Shown here: piece after piece, positions 17,303-26,866 of the stretch | How the letters are laid out: every line of letters starts with the position of its first letter | Numbering within the stretch: the first letter of the stretch is position 1 | DNA from: Paraburkholderia azotifigens | GTDB lineage: Bacteria; Pseudomonadota; Gammaproteobacteria; Burkholderiales; Burkholderiaceae | Length of the DNA: 64,000 bases | Direction of reading: 5' to 3' | Assembly: GCF_007995085.1 (NCBI RefSeq) | Contig: NZ_VOQS01000003.1 | Coordinates: 2,294,001-2,358,000 of the forward strand | The notes under the pieces: generated by a model | Database searches by the model: none | What the model was told of the DNA's origin: nothing | The model's input: only the letters and a program-made list of their open reading frames with translations | Made by a program: the position numbers and the translations under genes

Positions 17303-17734
17303 GTGAAAGCAACCTGCAAGGCACTCGTGCGCCAGACATGGCCGCAACTTGTCACGTTTGCCGGGTATCTGGTCGCGATTGGAATGCGATTTCCGCGCTG
17401 GTTTGTCTTGCTGTCGGTCCTCGCCGTTGTGGCCGTCGTATGTATCGTCGGTCGCCAGCTTGGACCGGGAGATGAGCGAACGCATAGCGATCCATTTCTG
17501 GGGGCGGTTCTTGTTGGCAGCGGACTCGCGTCGATCGTCCTGACGTTGAAATGGTGGATAGTCGAAAAGGAGGCGCAGCTTGCGGCGGGCAGCCTCCTGT
17601 ATCTGGCTGGCCACGCCGAAGCCCCAGCCAATCCTGCGCTGGCGTGGACAAGTATCGTGACCCAGTGGGGTTCATGCGCTGTCTTTCTCGTCATTGCGTT
17701 GTTCTGGGCGATCCGGTGCAGTCGCACCGGTTGA
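17303..17734 (+). CDS. Hypothetical membrane protein
   Basis: About 143 residues with four hydrophobic segments (WFVLLSVLAVVAVVCIVG; DPFLGAVLVGSGLASIVLTL; LAAGSSLLYLAGHA-like; CAVFLVIALFWAIRC). I choose a GTG with a nearby GGAG; an upstream in-frame ATG at 17246 would overlap hyfI by 29 bp. It directly follows the Hyf-like operon on the same strand and may be co-transcribed. No named family recognised; a shadow frame on the other strand is not supported. Confidence 0.6.
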   Translation: MKATCKALVRQTWPQLVTFAGYLVAIGMRFPRWFVLLSVLAVVAVVCIVGRQLGPGDERTHSDPFLGAVLVGSGLASIVLTLKWWIVEKEAQLAAGSLLYLAGHAEAPANPALAWTSIVTQWGSCAVFLVIALFWAIRCSRTG

Positions 17735-18064
17735 AACCCGCCAGGCGCGACCACTCGCCCGGCGAAGACGATCTGCGGAACACTCGTTAAAACAACGGTA
17801 AAGGGACGTGGGCCGTGCCCCGCGCCTCCTTCTTCTGAGCCTGGAGGCGGCCGTTGAGCCGACTCAGGTTCAGACGGCTGCATCGGGGTCGAATCAGGCA
17901 TCCGACAAGTCACGCGGGGAGTCCGCTGCGCCGGTGAGCATTGACCGGCGGCAGGCGGCAGCGCCGCAATGACACGCGTGCCATGGTCAATGTGATCTGA
18001 TCGTTAAGGACACTTGATCACAACAGCGCTACACTCGAAATGTGAGAGACCGTGGAGGAAAATC
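17735..18064. other. Intergenic, no gene seen
   Basis: 330 bp. I see no convincing coding region or RNA. It ends in the GTGGAGGAAA ribosome site of the next gene and probably holds its promoter. Confidence 0.5.
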
Positions 18065-18382
18065 ATGGCCGACGCCACTCCTCAAAGTACTTTTCGCAGT
18101 CTTCCGCTGACTGCTGAGCAGGATGCGGAAGTCAAGCACTACATAAAGAAGAAAATGCAGTGCGGCATACCGTGGGACACGCCAGAACTGGAGGCGATGC
18201 TTCACGACATGTTGGCTCCTCCCGTCGGCGACGATGAAGGATTCGACGAGACCGTCGACGACGCCCGGGCACTCACGGAGCGCGCGTCAGCTTCCGTCGA
18301 AGAGAGCATGGACCCTATCGAGGCAAGCGAGGAGCGCAATGCCGCAGCAGAATCCGAAGGCATGAAGGGGCCCAGACGCTGA
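18065..18382 (+). CDS. Hypothetical acidic protein
   Basis: 105 residues from an ATG with a clear ribosome site (GGAGGAAAATC). N-terminal half is helical with a basic patch (EVKHYIKKKMQCGIPWDT) and the C-terminal half is acidic and low-complexity (GDDEGFDETVDDARAL..., EESMDPIEASEERNAA), so probably disordered. I do not recognise the family; no neighbour gives a function. Confidence 0.65.
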   Translation: MADATPQSTFRSLPLTAEQDAEVKHYIKKKMQCGIPWDTPELEAMLHDMLAPPVGDDEGFDETVDDARALTERASASVEESMDPIEASEERNAAAESEGMKGPRR

Positions 18383-18610
18383 ATCTCGTCCGGCGCGCAC
18401 ACGAGGAGGCGCTCGGGTGCCTCGGGTGCATTAGCTTCTCCCCACCGAACGGTAAGCTCCATTGAATCGTTTTTCAGGTCGGCCTGGCCCAATGGCCTGT
18501 GCGCAAGCCCAGCCGGCGCGCGATCCGGAGCGTCGCGGCACGTTCTTCCAGGTTTTCCTAAAATATCTAGTGAGAGCGGTACGAAATATGCCGCACTCAA
18601 GGAGGTCATC

Positions 18611-19138
18611 ATGGAACTTCACATGCATTCGCATCATTTTGCGCGCCGCATACCGGACTGGCGCGCAGCGGCGATTGGCGGCTGCGTTGCAGGCGCTGTG
18701 TTTCTCGCGCTCGAGCTCCTCGCGATGTGGGCGATGGGGCGGAGCCCGTGGGGGCCGCCACGGATGATCGCGGCGATCGTCCTTGGTCGCGATGCGCTGA
18801 TACAGCCAGCAACCTTTGACGCCGGCATCATGCTGGCGGCGCTGATTGTCCACTTCGTGCTAGCGATCGTTTTCGCCGTCATTCTCGCGGTAATCATGGC
18901 ACCATTCAGCCTCGATTCGAGCGTCGGAATGGCGTCGCTCGCCGGCGGGCTGTTCGGCGTGGCCGTTTATCTGGTCAATTTCTACGGTATGACTGCGTTT
19001 TTCCCGTGGTTCGCGGAGGCCCGCGAGTGGGTGAGCTTTATCTGCCATATCGTGTTCGGGTTAGTCGCGGCCGATATGTATCTGCGCCTTGAGAGGAAGG
19101 AGGCCGAGGTAGGTGGAACGGGCTCGGCGACTGGCTGA
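18611..19138 (+). CDS. Conserved four-helix membrane protein
   Basis: 175 residues, strong ribosome site (AAGGAGGTCATC). Four hydrophobic helices: IGGCVAGAVFLALELLAMWA, AGIMLAALIVHFVLAIVFAV, LAGGLFGVAVYLVNFYGM, and FICHIVFGLVAADMYL. A His-rich start (MELHMHSHHFARR) precedes the first helix. Similar small proteins exist in proteobacteria without a known role; older names such as sodium:proline symporter are not supported by its size. Confidence 0.78.
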   Translation: MELHMHSHHFARRIPDWRAAAIGGCVAGAVFLALELLAMWAMGRSPWGPPRMIAAIVLGRDALIQPATFDAGIMLAALIVHFVLAIVFAVILAVIMAPFSLDSSVGMASLAGGLFGVAVYLVNFYGMTAFFPWFAEAREWVSFICHIVFGLVAADMYLRLERKEAEVGGTGSATG

Positions 19139-19191
19139 TGCTTCCAGTCAGTGAGTCGGCTAGTTAAGGCAGCGGCCGCAGATCGCTTGCG

Positions 19192-19446
19192 TCAATTAGC
19201 GGGGCTGCGGCCGTTTTCCTGTGAACGGGCGTCTCGGACTCCTCGCCTGAACAGCCAGATCAGGATCGACAAAACGACTGAAATGACGACGCACGTCACG
19301 ATCTGGAAATGGAAGCTGAACCCCGGCCGCACAATGTCGATGTCGCCGGGAAAACGCCCCAGTGGAAGCCGGGACAGCCACCGCCACCCGAGACCTGCGA
19401 CATTGATAGGCCGGTCCCGCTCAGGTTGAGTGCCGTCCAATTTCAT
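19192..19446 (-). CDS. DUF2905 family small membrane protein
   Basis: 84 residues. The block LGRFPGDIDIVRPGFSFHF, followed by a hydrophobic helix (VTCVVISVVLSILIWLFRR), is the DUF2905 signature. These proteins normally also have an N-terminal helix, which is poorly kept here (GLGWRWLSRLPLGRF only), so the protein may be short at its N-terminus. Function unknown. Confidence 0.72.
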   Translation of the reverse strand: MKLDGTQPERDRPINVAGLGWRWLSRLPLGRFPGDIDIVRPGFSFHFQIVTCVVISVVLSILIWLFRRGVRDARSQENGRSPAN

Positions 19447-19682
19447 GCCGGTTTTGAAGCGTAGCTGACGCTCGATTGACCCTTTGACTAAGATGCGAAC
19501 GGCAGTTGATCGGGCGGTGGTAGGCGTTCAACCACCTCCCCGGCAAGCTGCGGTTTAAGACTCCAATGTCAGTTCTGTAGAACGTTCACGGAACTGGGGC
19601 TCTGGGCCAATAAGAGCCATTCGACGCGATGACATGAATCGCTGACAATGCTCGATTGGCCTTTCCCACGGGAGGTCCCAAG

Positions 19683-20107
19683 ATGATCGACGAAACGGGT
19701 CTGTCAGCGATGAATAGAAGCGTTTTGTGCTGGCTGGCTACAGCGGAATCCCTTGCGCTGATGGTCCCAATCGTCTTCTGATTGCCAATATCGCCTCGCC
19801 AGGCAGTGCGAGAAACATTGCCTCGAACACTGCGGGATGCGTGAGCTTCCTCGACCCTTCCGTCCAGAAGGGTTTCAAGGCCAAAAGTAGAGCCCGACTT
19901 GCCACAAATCGCGACGGCGATTTCGAATCACTTGCGCGTCCTCTCGTTGATCTGACTGGACCGAGGTTTCCCTTCTCGACGATATTCGTTATCGACGTCG
20001 TTTCTATCGAGCCGATCGTTGCGCCGAGCTGCCGGTTGCATCCGGCGACGACGGCGTCGCAACAGATCGAATCGGCTATGAGAGCGCACGGCGCGCGTGC
20101 GGCTTGA
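19683..20107 (+). pseudogene. Pyridoxamine 5'-phosphate oxidase-like FMN-binding protein, broken
   Basis: The true start is ATG at 19683 (MIDETGLSAMNRSVLCWLAT), but the frame stops after about 32 residues. The neighbouring frame from 19745 continues the family: NRLLIANIASPGSARNIASN, SFLDPSVQKGFKAK, VEPIVAPSCRLHPATT and QQIESAMRAHGAR. Residues joining the two, usually DGxPNVSPKEIFA, are missing, so a deletion of about 60 bp with frame loss has destroyed the flavin-binding N-terminal part. Intact relatives are stress-linked flavin proteins. Confidence 0.75.
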
Positions 20108-20339
20108 TTTGCCGCGATGCGTCCGTTAGCCCCGTTTTCGCGCGAGAGTACTCGGTATGCATTGCCGGGTACATAAACCAAAAGTAAAATTTTCGCGACA
20201 CGTAAAATGTCTTGCGCATATTTAACCTTTCTCGATTCCCATTTAAAGATTTTTTAAAATCCGGCCAATGGTTCATTCGTTTTATTCTTGTGGCGGCGGC
20301 GAAGAGCATCGCAGATATCGCCAAGGACGTGAAAGGAAC

Positions 20340-20765
20340 ATGATTGTGCAGAGAACTGGAATTGCGCTTTGTGTGGCAATTGTGCTTGCTGGCAATGCGC
20401 AAGCGGCAGTCAAAGACCCGAACAGTCTCGAATGCTCTGTTGACCAGAAAGAGGTGTCTCACGATCTTGAGGTGAAGCAGTCCAATGGTGTCATCGTCAG
20501 CTTTTCGTATCTGTCTAGCGTTCCCACGCAGGGTCTCGCGACGAATTGCACCATAGATTCCAGCCTGGTCAGGGGTACACCCATCGTCTCCGGTACTACG
20601 ACTACGTACCCGATGCTGGACGGTGATGTTGTGACGGTCACAAAGACGGCGCGTGGCTTCCTGTTCGATATGTCGAAGCTGGACCAGGTGAAATACTGCA
20701 GCGGTCCTATCGCAACGAGAATTCTCCTTCAGCCTGGGAAAAAGAAGTGCGTGCTCATGCCTTGA
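20340..20765 (+). CDS. Secreted hypothetical protein with signal peptide
   Basis: 141 residues from ATG with AAAGGA upstream. Residues 1-23 form a signal peptide (GIALCVAIVLAGNAQA, cleavage after AQA). The mature part has three or four cysteines (LECSVDQ, TNCTIDS, VKYCSGP, KKCVLMP) that could form disulfides, and a beta-rich pattern. No recognised domain. An AT-rich stretch at 20190-20260 upstream probably contains its promoter. Confidence 0.7.
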   Translation: MIVQRTGIALCVAIVLAGNAQAAVKDPNSLECSVDQKEVSHDLEVKQSNGVIVSFSYLSSVPTQGLATNCTIDSSLVRGTPIVSGTTTTYPMLDGDVVTVTKTARGFLFDMSKLDQVKYCSGPIATRILLQPGKKKCVLMP

Positions 20766-21152
20766 ACGGTGTGCTGAAATAGCTCGCGATTTTGTGAGGT
20801 CACATCGAGGGTTCTCTCGCGACGCGAGCGTCTCAGGTAACCGCTCAGTGGTCATTGCAGGGCAGTCTGAACTGCGCTGCCGATGTGCTTGATGAAACTT
20901 CGATGCCGAAACTTCTGCGTGGTCTGTAACTTTGCCGGCGCCAACAGGGGGCTACGACCGTCCGCTAACGAGAATGCCGAAGATCCGCCTCAGGTCGTTT
21001 TGCTGCGTTTGCCTTCGGTCCGGGATCGGCCAAGGCGACGAATGCGTGCAGTCGGCCATATGCGGCCGCTCGACTCCGCTGTCGGCTCGACATTCGAAGG
21101 TCAGCTTCGCGCAGCCAACGGACCTTCCCCCGCCCGGCTTCGGCAAACGCGT
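20766..21152. other. Intergenic, no gene seen
   Basis: 387 bp between convergent genes. The plus-strand frames here lie partly antisense to the membrane-protein gene at 21153 and have Arg- and Pro-rich shadow composition. I see no RNA gene or repeat. Confidence 0.45.
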
Positions 21153-21599
21153 TCACCTGCCAGATGCAATTCGACTATTGGTGGCCTGCAGGAACGGAAA
21201 GCTGGCAAAGCAAAGTTGGGCCGCGAGTCCGATCGCTCCGGGCACAGACCAGAAGCCAGCGAAGTACTCTGCCACAGTCCGATTGAAGCAAGTCACCGCA
21301 GTAACAAATTCTGCAGACATCAAGACGGCAAAGGAGATTGTCCCCATCAGCAACGCTCCTCCCGTATCGGTCATCAAGCCGCGTTTTTTCACGCTCCATC
21401 GTGACATCCGCCAGCTGATGGCAAGTATGACCGGCGCTTCCAGCAATACGGCGACCGTATCACCAAAGCGCGGAACAAGCAGCAGGACGCGGATCGCTCC
21501 GAGGGCAAATCCGATCGCGAAAACACTCATCGCATAAGCGCAGCCAGCTTTGGCACAGGTGACTGCCCACTTGATCCAACTACCGGAGCACCGCGTCAT
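21153..21599 (-). CDS. Hypothetical membrane protein
   Basis: 148 residues or fewer; hydrophobic segments AYAMSVFAIGFALGAIRVLL, TVAVLLEAPVILAISW, GALLMGTISFAVLMSAEFV and IGLAAQLCFASFPFL suggest four helices. The pattern RVLLLVPRFGDTVAVLLEAPVI is typical of conserved proteobacterial small membrane proteins of unknown role. Start uncertain: ATG at 21599 or an internal ATG (MSVFAIGF) at about 21530. Confidence 0.65.
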   Translation of the reverse strand: MTRCSGSWIKWAVTCAKAGCAYAMSVFAIGFALGAIRVLLLVPRFGDTVAVLLEAPVILAISWRMSRWSVKKRGLMTDTGGALLMGTISFAVLMSAEFVTAVTCFNRTVAEYFAGFWSVPGAIGLAAQLCFASFPFLQATNSRIASGR

Positions 21600-21627
21600 C
21601 GCGATCCACGCTCATGTCATGAAACGT

Positions 21628-22079
21628 TCAACAAGTAAAGAGATCGGTGTGCCCGAAGCCTTTCGAATAGTCGAGCACGGAAATAACTATCGGAGTTACG
21701 CGGAATATTCGGACTTCCTCGGGGACGGCATTGGCATTGGCAGGGAAATCTGGTCCGGATACTTGAGCGGCAGCATCCTCAAGACCTTTTCCGCTTCAGT
21801 GCGATCGGTCACTGGTTGCGCGTGCGCCGCCATGGACAAACCAGTAATTGCCATCAGATCTGAAGTGTCGTGATCTATCGTAAGCGAGACGCGATCGTCC
21901 CGGGCCAGATTGTTCGCCTTCTGACTGTCCAGACCGCAAAGAAAGTAGAGCGTGAGTCCCTCACTCACGTAGCCTACCGTCGTCGCCTGCGGCCAACCGT
22001 CCGGCCTTAGCGTGGCAATCGTCATGATCCGGTGCTGATCCAGCAGTGCCAGTATTCTTTCTTTGATCTGTTCATTCAT
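21628..22079 (-). pseudogene. Pyridoxamine 5'-phosphate oxidase family protein with C-terminal frameshift
   Basis: ATG at 22079 (MNEQIKERILALLDQHRIMT), then TIATLRPDGWPQATTVGYVS, NLARDDRVSLTIDHDTSDL: a PNPOx-like split-barrel flavoprotein. Near 21722 the frame changes and stops at 21696 after 127 residues. The adjacent frame carries the family's normal end, VPEEVRIFRVTPIVISVLDY then SKGFGHTDLFTC, up to 21628. A one-base deletion explains it. An FNR-type box lies 56 bp upstream of the start. The core is intact and the shortened form might still fold. Confidence 0.75.
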
Positions 22080-22134
22080 GGATCGTCTCCCGATTCGAAA
22101 CAAACCTAGCATGGACTATTGCGTCATCTGGCTC

Positions 22135-22148
22135 TTGACCGGTGTCAA
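22135..22148. promoter_or_regulatory. FNR-type box
   Basis: TTGACCGGTGTCAA, a perfect palindrome TTGAC-N4-GTCAA, 56 bp upstream of the PNPOx-like start at 22079. The spacing suits activation by an FNR/ANR-type regulator under low oxygen. Confidence 0.55.
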
Positions 22149-22615
22149 TGGCAAGCCCTTACCGACTTCAGGGCACACGGCCCTCGCGGTAGTGCTTTGT
22201 TGCAGTCGAATGCTGTCTTCGCATCGTTGGCGAACGCGGAAACCCGACGCGCGGAACGCTGGCGATACGCTGCTGCGCCCACTCGGCGCTCGTGATGTCG
22301 GTTTGGGGCGTCCGGTGCGGGTTGGAGGCCACGCGATCGGTAAGCTGACTAACAGCCGCGAGATCAACTCCAGAGCGCGGCACGTCGCTATACAGATGCG
22401 CGAAACGTGCATTCCCCATATCGCGCAACAACCCGTATGCGGGCCGGCCGAACTGGTCCTGATCACGAAGACCTTGCAAAGCCGCGAGGCAAACCTGCTT
22501 CTAACCAGCCGTCGTTTTCGGTCCGAGGCTCAAGGGAATTCGATTACCCGCCAGGATCGGAAGAATCTATCGCCCGGCGAGTCAAGATCGCTGCGACGGT
22601 GTACTTCTTAAGAGA
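22149..22615. other. Intergenic, no gene recognised
   Basis: About 470 bp between two FNR-type boxes. A minus-strand frame at 22168-22479 (104 codons) is open but has no recognisable domain and no good ribosome site. It may be a decayed gene. Confidence 0.4.
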
Positions 22616-22629
22616 TTGACCTGCATCAA
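22616..22629. promoter_or_regulatory. FNR-type box
   Basis: TTGACCTGCATCAA (TTGAC-N4-ATCAA), 105 bp upstream of the quinone oxidoreductase start at 22734. One base from the perfect TTGAT-N4-ATCAA consensus. Confidence 0.6.
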
Positions 22630-22733
22630 TGAGGCGTGGGAGCTAGCGGGTAGCTTGAGAATTGGTGCCCCGTCGCCTGGATCTATTCTTGGCGCTCGCG
22701 AGATCAAGCACTCGGCAAGCGGGGAAGGTGCCT

Positions 22734-23807
22734 ATGAGACACACACGTATCATCGTGACTCAGTACGGTGGTCCCGAAGCACTCAGGGTGGTTGAGGAGG
22801 AGTGCCCCGAGCCGAACGATGGTGAGGTGAGGGTGAAAGTGCTGGCTGCTGGTGTCAGCTTGCCCGACCTGATGATGCGCGAGGGCATTCATCCCGAAAC
22901 GCCACGACTGCCTTTCACGCCTGGGTGGGATCTGGTGGGCGTGGTGGATCGGCTCGGCCGTGGCGTCTCCGGAATCGAACCCGGCCAGATGATCGCCGCG
23001 CTGCCGATCAGTGGCGCGTACGCGCAGTATGTGTGCCTGCCGAAAAACGAACTGGTTCCTGTGCCACCAGGATTGGATGCTGCTGAGGCTGTCAGCCTCG
23101 TGCTCAACTATGTTACGGCCTATCAGATGCTGCATCGCTCCGCAAAGGTCAGACGGGGCCAGCGCGTCCTGATCCACGGCGCGGCAGGTGGTGTCGGCAC
23201 GGCACTGTTGCAACTCGGGCGTCTCGCCGGACTGGAGATGTACGGTACCTGTTCATCGCGTGGGGCGTCGACCGTTTCAGATTTAGGCGGTATCCCAATT
23301 GATTACCGCCAGCTCGACTTTGTTGAGGAAATTCGCCGCCTCACCGGGGACGGCGTGGACGTCGTCTTTGAGGGGATCGGCGGTACCCACATTTGGCGTT
23401 CCCGCAAGGCTCTCCGTTCTGGCGGGACGGTAATCGCATACGGCCTAACCTCCTCTCTGCGTGACGGTAGATTAGTTTCAGCTCGTCCAGGTCCAGGCCG
23501 TCGTAATCGCTTCGGTGCGATCGCCATTTTTGGGTTGTACATTGCTGGCGGCTTTCTATTGCCGGGCCGGAAACGGGTGATCCCGTACAGCATCCAGTGG
23601 CTCAAACGGCTAAAACCGGCGTTGTTTCGACAGGATTTGACGACCCTGCTTGATCTTCTGCAGCAGAGGAAGATTAAGCCGCTCATCGCGCAGCGCATTC
23701 CCCTTGCAGAGGCACGACGCGCGCAGGAGCTGCTCGGCAAGGAGGGCGTGACAGGCAAGATCGTGCTCGTGTGCAATGGATCCGGTTCTGCATCGGGCGC
23801 GGTATAG
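22734..23807 (+). CDS. Medium-chain NADPH:quinone oxidoreductase-like protein
   Basis: 357 residues, MDR superfamily. The nucleotide-binding motif is VLIHGAAGGVGTALLQLG, preceded by the substrate-domain pattern PFTPGWDLVGVVDRLGRGVS and AEAVSLVLNYVTAYQML. No structural zinc-site cysteines are seen, so it belongs to the zinc-independent quinone oxidoreductase/zeta-crystallin group. ATG at 22734 follows GGGGAAGG; an upstream in-frame start (22662) is less likely. The FNR-type box upstream suggests low-oxygen induction. Substrate not determinable. Confidence 0.88.
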   Translation: MRHTRIIVTQYGGPEALRVVEEECPEPNDGEVRVKVLAAGVSLPDLMMREGIHPETPRLPFTPGWDLVGVVDRLGRGVSGIEPGQMIAALPISGAYAQYVCLPKNELVPVPPGLDAAEAVSLVLNYVTAYQMLHRSAKVRRGQRVLIHGAAGGVGTALLQLGRLAGLEMYGTCSSRGASTVSDLGGIPIDYRQLDFVEEIRRLTGDGVDVVFEGIGGTHIWRSRKALRSGGTVIAYGLTSSLRDGRLVSARPGPGRRNRFGAIAIFGLYIAGGFLLPGRKRVIPYSIQWLKRLKPALFRQDLTTLLDLLQQRKIKPLIAQRIPLAEARRAQELLGKEGVTGKIVLVCNGSGSASGAV

Positions 23808-23825
23808 GAACGGTATGCGGCGTCA

Positions 23826-24104
23826 GCTGTGCACTTGAAAACGGTCCTTGCAGTGGCTCGCCGGAGCGGCGGTTCAGCGTCGTCAGATCGCCTGACGGTT
23901 TGTCGCCTGGCGCGGCGAGTGCTGGCGCGGGAAGTTTTTGTCGCAGTCCGCTTCGCAGGCTTTGGCATCTGGCATTCCCTTTCCGTCGAATACATATAAG
24001 GTCATCCCATGCTCGTCGACCAGCATTCCGCCACTTGTGTGTGGGCCAGCAGCGAGGGCTGATGTCGCGGCAAGAAGTCCCGCGAGCATCGTGAGCGCTT
24101 TCAT
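23826..24104 (-). pseudogene. Secreted-repeat lipoprotein family (DUF/Lipoprotein_15 type), frameshifted
   Basis: An ATG at 24104 starts a signal peptide (MKALTMLAGLLAATSALA) and one secreted repeat (GMLVDEHGMTLYVFDGKGMP, ACEADCDKNFP). The open frame then ends at 23883 in unrelated residues. The other frame continues the family with ALAAPGDKPSGDLTTLNRRS before running into the end of the oxidoreductase gene. The second repeat, which should follow, is missing. Frameshift plus 3' truncation. Confidence 0.7.
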
Positions 24105-24393
24105 ATCTATCCTCCTTCATGACGTTCGTTTCCCGAAGACGGCGAATTTCACCGCGGCGCCATCACACGAAGCACCGGACGCCCGTCGACGTTCTTCAGC
24201 GGGAAATAGACGCGATGCGTCGATGGATCGACGCCTATCACTTGCGCGTTGGGACCGATGCTGCCGTCACCGATCTTCGACACGGCTGAGGAGCCAACGG
24301 CGAACATCGAGACGATGCCTGCTTCACCGGCAACATAGAGCGCCCATGGCGGAATCGAATGCGAGTACGTCAGGATCGCCGCCCACGTCAAAA

Positions 24394-24463
24394 TGCGTAA
24401 TTCGTGGAAGCTGGACACGCGTTTCGCGTGAAGGTGGACGGCTGATTCGCGCGAAGCTGGACA
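24394..24463. repeat. IS21 left terminal repeats
   Basis: About three imperfect copies of a repeat with core GAAGCTGGACA or GAAGGTGGACG spaced about 22-25 bp, inverted relative to the right-end array. In IS21 elements such multiple end repeats are transposase-binding sites. Confidence 0.75.
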
Positions 24464-24495
24464 GTCGGAGCGCAGCGACGCGGGGTTTCCGATTT

Positions 24496-25254
24496 TTACT
24501 CTGATCGGGGTTTGTCGGTCAAACTCTTTTTGTGTTTGCGCATCGACTCGCCGCTGAGATTGACGCGATAGGTGTTGTGCACGAGTCGATCGAGAATGGC
24601 GTCGGCGAGCGTCGGATCCCCGAGTACCGCGTGCCAGTTCTCAATTGGAATCTGACTTGTCACAAGCGTCGAACGGTGGCCGTGACGATCATCAAGAATC
24701 TCCAGCAGGTCGCGCACGGCGCCGTCGCTCATGGGCGCCATCGCGAAGTCATCCATCAGCAGGACGTCCGTCTTTGCCCACTGCGCCAGCAGGCGTGCGT
24801 AGCGGCCACTACCGTGGGCAATGGCAAGATCCTCGTTCAACCGGGGCATTTTCAGATACAGCGTTGAGAAGCCCTGACGGCATGCCTGGTTGGCCAGTGC
24901 ACAAGACAGCCAGGTCTTGCCAAGACCGGTGGCGCCTATGATCACCGTGCTGTTGCGCTCGCGAATCCAGTTGCACGTCAGCAGCTGGCCGATGAGACTG
25001 CGGTCGAGTCCCCGTGCCGAGCGGTAGTCGATGTCCTCGGGCACGGCATCGGGGAACTTCAGTTTTGCGCGGCGTAGCCGCGCCGTCGTCTGCCGTGATT
25101 CGCGCACGCTGGACTCTCGCTCAACAAGCAGACCCAGTCGTTCCTCGAAGCTCATTGCTTCGATGTCGGCGAGTCCCTGCTGCTCGGTGAGCGCGGCGGC
25201 CATGCCGCTCAGGCGTAGCTCGTGCAGCTTCTCGATGGTCGGATGTCTGAGCAT
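24496..25254 (-). CDS. istB: IS21-family helper ATPase
   Basis: 252 residues. AAA+ ATPase of the DnaC-like group: Walker A IGATGLGKTWLSCALANQA, Walker B VLLMDDFAMAPM, and the IstB N-terminus HELRLSGMAAALTEQQ. ATG follows AAGGAG. It starts 9 bp after the istA stop. IstB assists IstA in target-DNA capture during transposition. Confidence 0.95.
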   Translation of the reverse strand: MLRHPTIEKLHELRLSGMAAALTEQQGLADIEAMSFEERLGLLVERESSVRESRQTTARLRRAKLKFPDAVPEDIDYRSARGLDRSLIGQLLTCNWIRERNSTVIIGATGLGKTWLSCALANQACRQGFSTLYLKMPRLNEDLAIAHGSGRYARLLAQWAKTDVLLMDDFAMAPMSDGAVRDLLEILDDRHGHRSTLVTSQIPIENWHAVLGDPTLADAILDRLVHNTYRVNLSGESMRKHKKSLTDKPRSE

Positions 25255-25263
25255 ATTTCTCCT

Positions 25264-26802
25264 TCAATGGTAGTAGTTGGGCCCACGCACGTTGGCGTGC
25301 GTAAGCGGTAAGTCGGCCTGTGCAGATGTCGGCGAGGGTTGCTGATCCAGACCGTTCTTCAGCGTTGAGGCGATGAACTTGTACCCCGGCGCTTTGAGAT
25401 CGATGGCGCGGCAGCAGGCCACCTCAAGTCGCTCGTTGCCATAGTCCTTTGCGAGCCGAAGCACACCAAGACAGGTGCGATAGGCCTGCTGCGGATGCTG
25501 GCGACCGCCCAGCAGATGCTCGATGACTGCGGCGGTGTATGGGCCGATGCTGTCCGCCCAGTTGCGCAGGCGCTGTGGGTCCCAGCCAGTGACGGCCTGA
25601 TGGTTAGCGGGCATGTGTTCATTGAGCGTGGTATGGGCGCCGCGCCGGTCGCTCTTTGCGTGCGCGGCGATACGCTTGCCGCGATGGAAGATCTCGACCG
25701 TCGATGTGGTGTAACGAAGGTCAACCTGTTCGCGCGCAAAGCGATGTGGGACCGAGTAGTAATGACCAGTCAGTTCGACGTGATAGTCGATGCCGACGCG
25801 GGCGACCTTCCAGTCGGCGTACTGGTACGGCAGCACAGGCAACGCCTTGAGCGCCGGACGGTCAAGTTCCTCGAAGGCGCTGCGGCGCGAACCCGGCAGC
25901 TTCTTGAAGGCCTTGTTGTTCAGGCTGGCGAGCAATCCGGCGATTGCCCGGTTCGCCTCGGCCAGACTGAAGAAGCGCTGCTTGCGCAGCCGGGCGAGAA
26001 TCCAGCGCTGGACCAGGAGTACGCCCTGTTCAACCTTTGCCTTGTCGCGGGGCTTCCCGCTGCGAGCCGGGAGGACAGTGACGCAATAATGCGCGGCCAT
26101 TGCTGCGTAGGTGCGATTGATCAGCGGATCATAGAAGCTGGGCTTGTGTACGCCTGACTTAAGGTTATCCGGCACGACAATCTCAGGACAGCCACCGATG
26201 AATTCGAACGCACGCACGTGCGAGCCGATCCAGTCCGGCAACTGCTGCGTCCAGGTCGCTTCGGCGTACGTGTAGTTCGACGCGCCGAGCACTGCGACGA
26301 AGAGCTCCGCCTCACGGATCTCGCCCGTCGCCGCATCGATGATTGCGACCCTGTCGCCGGAGTAGTCGACGAACAGCTTCTCGCCCGGAGCGTGCGTCTG
26401 GCGCAATGTCAGGGGCAACGAGCTGGCCCACTGGCTGTAGTGCGTGCAGAACCACGTGTACGCATAGCCGTCCGGATGCTCGGCCTTGTACTCGTTCCAC
26501 AGCAGATCCAGCGTGACGCCCTTGCGCGAGAGCTCGCGACGGACGGTGGGCCAGTGGGGTTCGGGCCGCTGCCCCTCGACCTGTGGTGGCGGCGGGTACA
26601 GCAGCGCTTCGAGTTCATCGTCGGACAGCGTCGCCGACACCGCCCAGGTAAGCCCTGCGCGCTCCATGCGCCGCACATACTGTCCGACTGTCGTTGGAGA
26701 GGCACCGACTGCCCGGGCAATCTCACGCTGCTTAAACCCGCAGTCGAAATGCAGGCGCAGCACTTCACGAATTTTACGCATGGTCAACGTTGGATATGCC
26801 AT
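25264..26802 (-). CDS. istA: IS21-family transposase
   Basis: 512-513 residues from ATG at 26802 (MAYPTLTMRKIREVLRLHFD). An N-terminal helix-turn-helix (GFKQREIARAVGASPTTVGQ) is followed by the rve-type DDE core, with LFVDYSGDRVAIIDAATGEI giving the first catalytic Asp, the region EIVVPDNLKSGVHKP the second, and KAKVEQGVLLVQRWI the Glu. All three catalytic positions look present. A start 33 bp upstream is possible but lacks the family N-terminus. Confidence 0.95.
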   Translation of the reverse strand: MAYPTLTMRKIREVLRLHFDCGFKQREIARAVGASPTTVGQYVRRMERAGLTWAVSATLSDDELEALLYPPPPQVEGQRPEPHWPTVRRELSRKGVTLDLLWNEYKAEHPDGYAYTWFCTHYSQWASSLPLTLRQTHAPGEKLFVDYSGDRVAIIDAATGEIREAELFVAVLGASNYTYAEATWTQQLPDWIGSHVRAFEFIGGCPEIVVPDNLKSGVHKPSFYDPLINRTYAAMAAHYCVTVLPARSGKPRDKAKVEQGVLLVQRWILARLRKQRFFSLAEANRAIAGLLASLNNKAFKKLPGSRRSAFEELDRPALKALPVLPYQYADWKVARVGIDYHVELTGHYYSVPHRFAREQVDLRYTTSTVEIFHRGKRIAAHAKSDRRGAHTTLNEHMPANHQAVTGWDPQRLRNWADSIGPYTAAVIEHLLGGRQHPQQAYRTCLGVLRLAKDYGNERLEVACCRAIDLKAPGYKFIASTLKNGLDQQPSPTSAQADLPLTHANVRGPNYYH

Positions 26803-26866
26803 GTGGCCTCTCGACGAAATCGTCGAGCGTGCCACGGTTGACCCGCGTCGCTACATCAGAGCGTTA